Shown: piece after piece, positions 1-7,327 of the stretch | How positions within the stretch are numbered: position 1 is the stretch's first letter | Layout: each line of letters begins with the position of its first letter | Program-made: the position numbers and the translations under genes | The notes under the pieces: model-generated | Databases searched by the model: none | The model's input: the letters and a program-made list of their open reading frames with translations, nothing else | Told to the model about the DNA's origin: nothing | Assembly: GCA_964478075.1 (NCBI GenBank) | Contig: CAYZGO010000022.1 | Coordinates: 1 to 58,459, forward strand | Length of the DNA stretch: 58,459 bases | Direction: 5' to 3' | Source of the DNA: DAOUEX01 sp034430235 | GTDB taxonomy: Bacteria > Chloroflexota > Anaerolineae > UBA2200

Positions 1-364
1 CTTTGTCCCTCCCGCCAAATCAACGAATCTCCAACGGACTTTTTCAACACTCTCTGACTGGCTGGTTTGACAAGAGCAGTCTGGTCAGTTATAATAAAAT
101 CGGAAAAAGGATTACTGGCACGACAGTAGCATATGGCATCGAATCCAAGGCGTTGCTGCCCTCTGATGCTAGTCCAGGCAAACCGTCATAGCTAACAACA
201 GCGGGGGGAGTCTTTCCGTATCAGGAGAGGTTGCCCCTTCTTGTTGTTTATCGGCTTGGTGCAGGGAGGCATGATGAAAAGAAGGCTCCTTTTTGGGGAT
301 ATCTAGCGGCATTCACTGGGGGCCATGGGGCGCGACACATGATCATAGAATAGGAGGAGTCAAA
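1..364. other. Left-edge intergenic stretch, no gene seen
   Basis: I find no convincing coding region here. The only open frame near the edge (3-191, plus) has no recognisable domain or ribosome binding site. A short motif, TTTTTCAACAC, lies near position 41, and its reverse complement GTGTTGAAAAA occurs near 58391 at the other edge. The 3' part should hold the promoter and leader of the propeller gene that starts at 365, but I could not pick a clear -35/-10 pair. Confidence 0.4.
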
Positions 365-2605
365 ATGCGATTGAACAGAGACAAGCTCATCAAGATCGTA
401 TCAGCAGCAAGCGCGCTCACGTTACTGGTTGCACTGGTGTTTGTGGGAGTCTCAGAGCCAACCGCGGTGTACGCGGGTGACAACGCTTGGACTGGCATAG
501 GCCCTTGGGGCGGTGTCGTGGAAAGTCTAGCTGCTTCGCCTGCCTACGCGGTGGACCACACCCTTTTTGCGGCCACGCGCGGCGGAGGCATGTTCGTCTC
601 TGACGACGGCGGGGTTTTATGGCAAGGGATGAACACAGGCCTGCCCTACGCTCGCATCCTGGCTGTGGCTATGTCCCCGAACTATGGCAGCGACCGCACA
701 GTGTTCGCAGGTACCGAGAGTGCCGGCTTCTTCAGATCCACTGATGGAGGCAACACCTGGGTCGCTTGCAACACGGGGCTAGGTGTCCTGGAGGTAAAGG
801 TCATCGCCGTCTCGCCCGACTATGCCAACGATGGGACAGTATTCATAGGTGCAGGGGCCTCTAACGGAACCCTCGCGGGTGTCTTCAAGTCTACCGACCG
901 TGGCCAGACCTGGGTCTTGCGCAGGTATGGCCTGATCGGATCCGATGTTCGCGCCCTGGCCATCTCTCCCGACTTTGCCACGGATCAGACGCTCTATGCC
1001 GGCCTCGACGGGGTTGGCGTCTTCAGATCCACCGATGGCGCTAGTACTTGGAATGCCATTAGTAGCGGCCTGCCATCTAACCCTGCTGTATGTACTTTGG
1101 CCATCTCTCCCGGCTTTGAACATGACATGAGCATCTATATGGGCATATACGGTAGTGGCGTGTACAAGTCCACGAATCGTGGCACGACTTGGTCCCCAGC
1201 CTCATTTGGCCTCGACGATATGGCCAGGCTGATTCGCGGGATAGCCATCTCGCCACACTATACTGCTGACCAGACGCTTTTCGTCGTTACGAATGAGGGT
1301 GGTGTTTACAAGACCACTGATGGTGCCGTGCGCTGGTGGCCGAGTGGCACGTTCCGCTGCGATGTTACCTGCGTGGCCATTTCGCCATATTATGGTGCAG
1401 ATGGCACTGTTTTCGCGGGAAGTATTTTCGGCATACATAAGACTGCAGACCAGGGGAGCTCGTGGAGCGATGCACATTATGGCATCCTTGGTTACGAGAT
1501 TGGCAGCATGGTTGTCTCCCCTCACTATGCCTACGACGACACTATCTTCGCTGGCCGTGGCGAACATACGGCTACCGTGCTAAAGACCACTGACCGAGGC
1601 ATCACTTGGGGTGACAGTTTCAATGGTCTGACGGCCAACTACCTGCATTCTCTGGCCATCTCACCGGACTTTCCCAGCAGCCTCTTGCTGTTAGCGGGTA
1701 CAGACCTTGGTGTTTTCAAGTCGCCTGACGGCGGAGACTCCTGGCAAAATGTCAGCACGGGGTGGGCTGGCCCGAACGTAAACGTACAGGCCGTTGGCAT
1801 CGGCGCAGGCGATCACTTCTTCGCTGTCACCACTCAATCCATCTACCGTTGTACGGATGGCAGTGTGAACTGGCAGAGGACTGGCCTCGGTGAGGCGGCA
1901 GGCGACATCAAATGCCTTGCCGTCTCTCCAAACTATGGAGTCGATGGGATGCTCATGGTCGGCACGCACTATGTCTCGGGAATTGGTACAACTGGAGGCA
2001 TCTGGGTTTCGGTGAATAGAGGAGTATCCTGGCAGCCAGCCAAGGAGGGCCTGGCACGCTATCCCTATGTGAACGTCATCGTCTTCTCGCCGAGCTTTGC
2101 CAGCGACCACACATTATTCGCAGGACTGTCCCACCCGGGCAGGGCTGGAGGTGTTTTCAAGTCTATGGACGGAGGGGGCACGTGGCGAGCTGTGAACAAC
2201 GGCATTGAGTTCGACCCTGAAGTAGGTCCTGACGTGCAGGCGTTGGCCGTTTCACCCAACTATGCGACTGATCAAACAGTGTACGCCGGTACGGATGGCT
2301 TTGGTGTTTTCCGCTCTACTGATGGCGGCGGGAGCTGGACTCGCATAGGCGATGGCCTCTACAACTCGTACATACGCACGCTCTTTGCTCCCCAAGGCGC
2401 TTATCCCACCATCCTGGCTGGAACGTGGGGCAGCAGCATCTGGCACTATCGCACCGTACCACCTACACCCACACCCACCATCACATCGACAAGTACTCCC
2501 ACGGCGACGCCAACGAGCACGCCGACACAGACCGCAACACCCACGGTGACGCCTACGGCCATTACGGGGCACGTGTATTTGCCTATCGTGCTAAAGCTGC
2601 TGTGA
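365..2605 (+). CDS. Secreted VPS10/BNR-type beta-propeller repeat protein with C-terminal YLP tail
   Basis: A 746-residue exported protein. The start ATG at 365 follows GGAGG by 7 bases; a longer in-frame reading from 293 lacks such a site. The N-terminus is a signal peptide: charged MRLNRDKLIK, then a hydrophobic stretch, with probable cleavage near VYAGD. About 13 repeats follow, each near 45 residues, of the pattern SPxYxxDxTVFAGT, then GVFKSTDGGxTW, then GL. These are the Asp-box strands of sortilin/BNR-type propellers. After the propeller comes a Thr/Pro-rich linker of about 40 residues, then a tail ending HVYLPIVLKLL. Chloroflexota surface proteins often end this way, and I infer that the tail anchors or sorts the protein. 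The ligand is unknown. The gene stands alone and converges on the AOR gene across a strong hairpin. Confidence 0.8.
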   Translation: MRLNRDKLIKIVSAASALTLLVALVFVGVSEPTAVYAGDNAWTGIGPWGGVVESLAASPAYAVDHTLFAATRGGGMFVSDDGGVLWQGMNTGLPYARILAVAMSPNYGSDRTVFAGTESAGFFRSTDGGNTWVACNTGLGVLEVKVIAVSPDYANDGTVFIGAGASNGTLAGVFKSTDRGQTWVLRRYGLIGSDVRALAISPDFATDQTLYAGLDGVGVFRSTDGASTWNAISSGLPSNPAVCTLAISPGFEHDMSIYMGIYGSGVYKSTNRGTTWSPASFGLDDMARLIRGIAISPHYTADQTLFVVTNEGGVYKTTDGAVRWWPSGTFRCDVTCVAISPYYGADGTVFAGSIFGIHKTADQGSSWSDAHYGILGYEIGSMVVSPHYAYDDTIFAGRGEHTATVLKTTDRGITWGDSFNGLTANYLHSLAISPDFPSSLLLLAGTDLGVFKSPDGGDSWQNVSTGWAGPNVNVQAVGIGAGDHFFAVTTQSIYRCTDGSVNWQRTGLGEAAGDIKCLAVSPNYGVDGMLMVGTHYVSGIGTTGGIWVSVNRGVSWQPAKEGLARYPYVNVIVFSPSFASDHTLFAGLSHPGRAGGVFKSMDGGGTWRAVNNGIEFDPEVGPDVQALAVSPNYATDQTVYAGTDGFGVFRSTDGGGSWTRIGDGLYNSYIRTLFAPQGAYPTILAGTWGSSIWHYRTVPPTPTPTITSTSTPTATPTSTPTQTATPTVTPTAITGHVYLPIVLKLL

Positions 2606-2678
2606 CGGGAAGGAAACCAGCAGACACCATAGCACACACATTCCTGCGAAGCCGTCCGACGTGTGTTTGACGGAGTAG

Positions 2679-2719
2679 CAGACAGCCCGTCCGCTGTAAG
2701 TCAGCGGGCGGGCTGTCTG
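2679..2719. terminator. Bidirectional hairpin between convergent genes
   Basis: An 18-bp stem (2679-2696 with 2702-2719, one G-T pair) with a 5-base loop lies between the stop codons of the propeller gene and the AOR gene. There is no long T run, so it may end transcription in both directions through stem strength, or it may be one of the palindromic repeats common in this window. Confidence 0.6.
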
Positions 2720-2739
2720 ATGAGAATACAATAGAGGCG

Positions 2740-4617
2740 CTACCCGTACAGCAGCTCAGCCACCCAACTCAGGCCTAGCTCGTGGAGCTTTGCGGCCGTA
2801 GGCGCACCGGTCTCTTTGTCCCAGCCACGCATCCCATAGTAAAGCTCCAGCGCTCGCTGCACATCTTCCTCCGGCACCCCCACCCCCTTAGTTGGTCCAG
2901 ACTCGAATGGTGTGGAGAATCGCCAATGGGCCACGTCATCTTTGGCGCTGAATCCCTCCCTGTAGTTGAAGGCACGTGCCATCGCCAGTGCACGCTCCCC
3001 GGCCTTCATCAACTCGAAGACAGTGGTGTTCCAGCCGGTCACACCGCGCACCAGGTCACGGATCTGCTCCTTGTTGTAGGGCATGAACACGCACAGCCCC
3101 AGGCAGTTATGAAGCACCTGCCAGTCAATGTGGTACTTGACCAGCCGCACCTTCTCCGGCCCCAGGCTATCTGCGGGAATCGGATGCAGGATGCCCAAGC
3201 TGCGCATGTCCTGGATGGCTCCCCCCTCCGCAGCATAGCTGGTGTCGTGGATGTTGTGCACGTGATCGGCACCGGTGGGGGAGGTGGCGTAGCCAATGCC
3301 CAGGCCGAACTTGATCCGCGGCTCATGCATGGGGAACTCTTGGCCCTTTACCTGCATAGCGTAGCGCTCCGTCCCACGGCCAATCGTCTGTGCTGCCCGC
3401 AGGCACCCCTCGGCGAGAAGGTTTCCAAAGTCCTGGCGATTGGCAATCTGCTGGACCAGTTCCACCATTGCCTCAGCATCCCCAAAGCGCAGATCCAGCC
3501 CGCCAGTGTCCTCCTTTGTCAGCAGACCCCGCTCGAAGCACTCCATGGCCCAGGCGATGACCACACCGGCGGAAATGGTGTCCAGGCCATAGGCGTTGCA
3601 CAACTGGTTCCCGTAGGCGATGGCCTCCAGGTCGTCAATCCCGCAGCAGGAGCCAAGAGCAGCCGCCGTCTCATACTCCGGCCCTCCGTAGGCAGGGGTG
3701 ACCTCATAGCGACCTGTGGTCTGCACGCGCCGCTTGCATTGCACAGGGCAAGCGAAGCAGCTGTCCTTCCCCACCAGGATCGTCTCGGTCATGGTCTCGC
3801 CGGTGATCCTCTTCGCTCCCTCAAAGGAGCCCTGTTGAAAGTTGCGGGTAGGAAGGCCACCTATCGCATCGAGATAGGTGAGACCCCCATCGGTGCCGTG
3901 TTCATAGAGGCTCCCCGTCCACTCCTCCATGAAGTGCTCTCTCAGCCAGCGGGCCAGTTCCCGTACCTGCTCCCGGTCTGCTAACTCCACCTGTCCGGTG
4001 CCGCGCACTGCCACTGCCTTCAGGTTCTTGGAGCCCATCACGGCACCCAGTCCTGTGCGCCCTGCCGCCCGGGTTACATCGTGCATCACACAGGCGAAGC
4101 GCACCATTCTCTCACCCGCTGGACCACACTGGGCCACCCGTACCCGCTCGTCGCCCAGCTCTTCCCGGAGCATCGTCTCCACATCCGCCGTCCACTTGCC
4201 CCACAGGTGGGACGCGTCACAGATCTCCACCTGATCGTCCTTGATCCACAGGTAGACCGGCCTCTCCGCCCGACCGGAGATGACGATGCCATCCCAGCCA
4301 GCCTGCTTTAGCTCTGCACCCCAAAACCCTCCTACGTCTGCCTCACCAAAGCCTCCGGTCAGTGGGGATTTCCCTCCCACAGCATGCCGGCCACTGCCGC
4401 CCACAGGGGCACCGGTCACCACCCCAGAGGCGAAGATGAGCAGGTTGTCCGGCCCCAACGGGTCAATCCCAGGCGTCAGCTCCTTAAGGAGGTAATGGGC
4501 AGTCACCCCCCAGCCGCCGAAATAGGTGCGGAAAAAGGCCTCGCCCGGCTCCTCAACCGCGATCTCCCGCGTGGACAGGTTGACGCGCAGTATCCTGTTG
4601 TGGTATCCGTAGGGCAT
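2740..4617 (-). CDS. Aldehyde:ferredoxin oxidoreductase (AOR family)
   Basis: A 625-residue member of the tungsten/molybdenum bis-pterin AOR family, cytoplasmic, which oxidises aldehydes to acids with ferredoxin as acceptor. The start at 4617 (MPYGYHNRILRVNLS) is set by AAAGGAGA 9 bases upstream. The N-terminal cofactor-binding domain shows the family's glycine-rich GGWGVTAHYLL and SGRHAVGGKSPLTGGFG segments. The [4Fe-4S] cluster ligands are visible as CFACPVQC (C-x2-C-x3-C), with a fourth distal Cys in NCLGLC. Length is normal for the family (about 605-630). No pterin-biosynthesis, tungstate-transport or ferredoxin gene is nearby, so the cofactor and partner come from elsewhere. The substrate cannot be told from sequence; AOR, FOR and GOR subfamilies look alike at this level. 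Confidence 0.93.
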   Translation of the reverse strand: MPYGYHNRILRVNLSTREIAVEEPGEAFFRTYFGGWGVTAHYLLKELTPGIDPLGPDNLLIFASGVVTGAPVGGSGRHAVGGKSPLTGGFGEADVGGFWGAELKQAGWDGIVISGRAERPVYLWIKDDQVEICDASHLWGKWTADVETMLREELGDERVRVAQCGPAGERMVRFACVMHDVTRAAGRTGLGAVMGSKNLKAVAVRGTGQVELADREQVRELARWLREHFMEEWTGSLYEHGTDGGLTYLDAIGGLPTRNFQQGSFEGAKRITGETMTETILVGKDSCFACPVQCKRRVQTTGRYEVTPAYGGPEYETAAALGSCCGIDDLEAIAYGNQLCNAYGLDTISAGVVIAWAMECFERGLLTKEDTGGLDLRFGDAEAMVELVQQIANRQDFGNLLAEGCLRAAQTIGRGTERYAMQVKGQEFPMHEPRIKFGLGIGYATSPTGADHVHNIHDTSYAAEGGAIQDMRSLGILHPIPADSLGPEKVRLVKYHIDWQVLHNCLGLCVFMPYNKEQIRDLVRGVTGWNTTVFELMKAGERALAMARAFNYREGFSAKDDVAHWRFSTPFESGPTKGVGVPEEDVQRALELYYGMRGWDKETGAPTAAKLHELGLSWVAELLYG

Positions 4618-4651
4618 GGTGTCATTGTCTCCTTTCATTCGACTGAGCTTG

Positions 4652-4680
4652 ATTATACTGTCATGAGCCCTCGAAATCAA
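4652..4680 (-). promoter_or_regulatory. Predicted promoter of the AOR gene
   Basis: On the minus strand TTGATT (4675-4680) and TATAAT (4652-4657) are separated by exactly 17 bases, 35 bases before the AOR start codon. The -10 box is perfect and the -35 matches 4 of 6. Confidence 0.6.
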
Positions 4681-4727
4681 TTAGTACATTGGTGTTGGGC
4701 GCACGACAGATTAGGGGCAAAAATCGA

Positions 4728-4893
4728 CTCCAAGCGGACAACAGTCCGTGTCGTATGCCAGGTATACGGCTAATGGAGCACGCTGACTGGAGACGGTGAC
4801 TGTTGTCCCCTTTGAGCATCTTTGACGTCGCCACGAATGCACTGAGTTGCCTGGGTGGCGGTGGAACGAGACATGGGAACCAATCCACTAGAA
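4728..4893. repeat. Dispersed structured repeat, copy 1
   Basis: About 165 bp that recur in the same orientation at 17898-18087. Shared blocks include CTCCAAGCGGAC, TCGTATGCCAGG, ATACGGCTAA, TGACGTCGCC and GGCGGTGGAACGAGAC. Two small hairpins are kept in both copies: CGGAC/GTCCG, and GTATGCC around a single A. The rest of 4618-5027 holds only the AOR promoter and leader; no gene is seen. Confidence 0.75.
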
Positions 4894-5027
4894 ACTTACC
4901 CAAACTGAACTGCACCCATGCTATCCATCTGTGTGCTTTGGAACGGCATCTCTCCTGAGCGTTAGCCATACAGGGGCGTCACTCGGCGGGGTACGGAAGG
5001 TAGTTCCCCCCAGCTTGATTCCCGCCA

Positions 5028-5774
5028 TCAGCGCCACACGTTCAACGCTGCCGCCACCGAGTAGACGATGAGCAGTTGTCCACTCACGTATGTCACCCAG
5101 ATCACGTCATTGACTGACTTCCAGGCGTGACCGCGAATCACCCAATTGCCTAGCACGAAATCTGAGACCAGGAACAACAACGCACCTGTGGCCAGGGCAA
5201 AGTAGTGAGCGTCGTGAACGGCGAGAGCGACGGCCAGGGCTGACATGGCTCCGATCAACAGCCCATACACCAGACTACCGACGTTGATCGTTTTGCTGCC
5301 GCCGGGTTTGCGCACCTTGGCATACCAGGCCCACATACAAAAGCCCAGCAACGCCACCAGCGCGACGACGTGTATCCAAACCCCTGTGAACTCTGACCTG
5401 ATGGTGAGATGGAACAGGGCGGCTATGTACAGCAAATGACCGAGGCCAAAGGCCACCATGCCGCCGATGAGGCGCTTCGGCAGAGGAATCAATTCAGCCA
5501 TGATCAGATCACCAACGAACCCGGCAGCCATGCCCAGGGAAATAAGGGCTGCGTACAAGCGAATCGTGGTTCCGCTCGCGCCCGCTTGCCAGCCCAGGAA
5601 CGCCGCAACCACCAGCATCGCCGACAGGAACATCCGTAGAGCGCGTGGAAGCCGGCCAGTCTGCTCGTCGTTGAGCTTACCGAAGACGAGTCCCCCCGCG
5701 AGCAAGGCAATCTCCAGACTGAACATGGCGTACAGAATCCAATCAAAGGGTTGTGTGTAGGGTAATGGAAACAT
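5028..5774 (-). CDS. YhhN-family integral membrane protein (TMEM86/lysoplasmalogenase-like)
   Basis: A 248-residue protein with about eight predicted membrane helices and the YhhN family pattern. Helix 3 carries GFVGDLIMAE, helix 4 carries GLGHLLYIAALF, and a later helix carries FLVSDFVLG; the conserved acidic and His residues lie within the membrane. The animal homologue TMEM86 hydrolyses the vinyl ether of lysoplasmalogens, and some anaerobic bacteria make plasmalogens, but activity is not proven for most bacterial members. The start at 5774 follows GAGGAG by 7 bases. The gene stands alone, between a dispersed repeat and a long intergenic region. Confidence 0.8.
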   Translation of the reverse strand: MFPLPYTQPFDWILYAMFSLEIALLAGGLVFGKLNDEQTGRLPRALRMFLSAMLVVAAFLGWQAGASGTTIRLYAALISLGMAAGFVGDLIMAELIPLPKRLIGGMVAFGLGHLLYIAALFHLTIRSEFTGVWIHVVALVALLGFCMWAWYAKVRKPGGSKTINVGSLVYGLLIGAMSALAVALAVHDAHYFALATGALLFLVSDFVLGNWVIRGHAWKSVNDVIWVTYVSGQLLIVYSVAAALNVWR

Positions 5775-6285
5775 CGCATCGCTCCTCTCTGGTAATATTC
5801 AACCCAGTAGTCTACCTGCTTTGTATTGATACATTCTCTTTACCGCTGAGTACACAGCCTCGCCGAAGAATGGGCGACCGTTTCTTGAATAATGAGTAGT
5901 GCGAATGCGCCATGGCGGAGCTCAGAATGACATCTCAGCCAACTGCAGCTGTAGAATTAGGGGGCCGGTTACAACTCGGCGCCGCGCGGTGATACTGTTC
6001 ATGAACGTATTATACCGGAATCACCACTTTGGGGCTAGGCTTGGATCCCTGGTTCTTGGTGCAAAATGCCGCCTACAGAGACGAGCCCCGGCGAATCTGA
6101 CCACAAATGTAGTCTAGCCCCTTGCCGTTCGTCCCGCTCGACGGGGTGGGCGTTCTTGGTCGGAGCGAGCACACGGGCACCCGTGCTGCCGCAGGGCAGT
6201 GCAAGGCCCTAGGCTACGACTCACTGTCCGTGAGGAGTTCATTTCGCACTGATGACTTCCTAGCGGCGCCATGCCTGACGCCAGC
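5775..6285. other. Intergenic stretch with repeat fragments, no gene seen
   Basis: No protein frame here looks real. It holds fragments of repeats seen elsewhere: GCTCAGAATGACA near 5929 (one end of the element at 37680-37765), a GTTCGTCCCGCTCGACGG word near 6127 whose complement recurs near 40366, and an imperfect GTGCTGCC/GGCAGTGC hairpin near 6182. Confidence 0.5.
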
Positions 6286-6314
6286 TTGCGCCGCAGAGAG
6301 GGACACTGTAGAAT
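6286..6314 (+). promoter_or_regulatory. Possible promoter of the DraG-like gene
   Basis: TTGCGC (6286-6291) and TAGAAT (6309-6314) with a 17-base spacer, 47 bases before the start codon. The -10 is good and the -35 weak. Confidence 0.4.
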
Positions 6315-6361
6315 ACGCATGTGCCGGAACCCGCACTTTGTGGGCCAATGGAGGTGACAGA

Positions 6362-7327
6362 ATGGACGGAAGGAATGAGGTCAACATCGAAGCCCGCTTC
6401 GTCGGCTGCCTCCTGGGCGTGGCTATCGGCGACGCTTTGGGTATGCCCGTTGAAGGTTGGCCGGCAGAAGCGATAAGAACGCAATATGGCACGCTGGCCG
6501 ACTTCCAGCCTTCACTAGCACACGGGCTGCGTGCGGGCCAGTTCACAGATGACACAAAGATGATGCTCATGCACGCGGCGAGCATCGTCGCTACGGGCCA
6601 TATAGACGGCGACGACCTGGCGCACCGTTTCGTCGCCTGGCTGCGCTCAGGAGATGTGCGCGGCATTGGCCGCTCCACCTTGCAGTCCATAAGGCGCCTG
6701 GAACGCGGCATCTACTGGCGGGAGAGCGGCCAGATGGGCGAGTTTGCTGCTGGCAATGGCGTGGCCATGCGCATCGCCCCCATCGGCTTGTTCGATTGTC
6801 CGCACATCGAACGGCTGAAACAGGACGTACACACAGCAGGCGCTATCACGCATCGCAATCCCGAGGCTCTGGCCGGGGGATTGGCCGTTGCCTATGCCGT
6901 AGCTCGTCTGGCAACCGCCGAGACAGGGCCGGCGACCCTGATTGAAGAGACTGTTGCCTTCGTCGGCGACTGCGAGGTCAGCCGCAATGTGCAGCGCGCG
7001 CAAGAGTTGCTGGAATCCAACGCACCTGCCAGTGACGCGCTGGAGGCTTTGGGCACCAGCGGTTACGTGGTTCACACTGTGGCCAGTGGCTTCTACTGTT
7101 TTGTGCACACGCCGGACAACTTCAAACAAACCATCATCCAGGCTGTCATGGCTGGAGGTGATACTGACACCACAGGCGCAGTAGCTGGCGCCCTCAGCGG
7201 AGCTTACAACGGAGTACAGGGCATACCAACACATTGGCTGGAGCAGGTAGAGAGCAGAAAACGCATCGAGCAATTGGCCTGCCAGATACATGCGCTCGCT
7301 TTCCAGTCAAAGGCTACAGAAGGCTGA
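6362..7327 (+). CDS. ADP-ribosylglycohydrolase family protein (DraG-like)
   Basis: A 321-residue cytoplasmic hydrolase of the DraG/ARH fold, which removes ADP-ribose from proteins or small molecules. The start at 6362 follows GGAGGTG. The binuclear metal site typical of the family is visible: GDALGMPVEGW near residue 25, FTDDTKMML near 62 (TDDT ligands), and GGDTDTTGAVAGAL near 265 (DTDT ligands). Family length is 290-330, so it is complete. No nitrogenase or DraT partner is near, so a role in nitrogenase control is not supported; reversal of some other ADP-ribosylation is more likely. A macro-domain hydrolase for the same chemistry lies 30 kb away. Its last 14 bases overlap the end of priA, tail to tail. 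Confidence 0.9.
   Translation: MDGRNEVNIEARFVGCLLGVAIGDALGMPVEGWPAEAIRTQYGTLADFQPSLAHGLRAGQFTDDTKMMLMHAASIVATGHIDGDDLAHRFVAWLRSGDVRGIGRSTLQSIRRLERGIYWRESGQMGEFAAGNGVAMRIAPIGLFDCPHIERLKQDVHTAGAITHRNPEALAGGLAVAYAVARLATAETGPATLIEETVAFVGDCEVSRNVQRAQELLESNAPASDALEALGTSGYVVHTVASGFYCFVHTPDNFKQTIIQAVMAGGDTDTTGAVAGALSGAYNGVQGIPTHWLEQVESRKRIEQLACQIHALAFQSKATEG

Noticed and set aside
3..191. 62-codon frame at the left edge
   Set aside because: No upstream signal, no family resemblance and low-complexity content.
2782..3984. 400-codon open frame on the plus strand opposite the AOR gene
   Set aside because: It is the mirror of a well-supported AOR gene, with no domain pattern and no ribosome site. High-GC codon use on the real strand produces such frames.
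4661..4969. Minus-strand frame that shares residues with another at 17693-18106
   Set aside because: The resemblance comes from the dispersed DNA repeat copied at both places. The shared peptide has frame-neutral differences, stops and no start signal, so I treat it as non-coding repeat.
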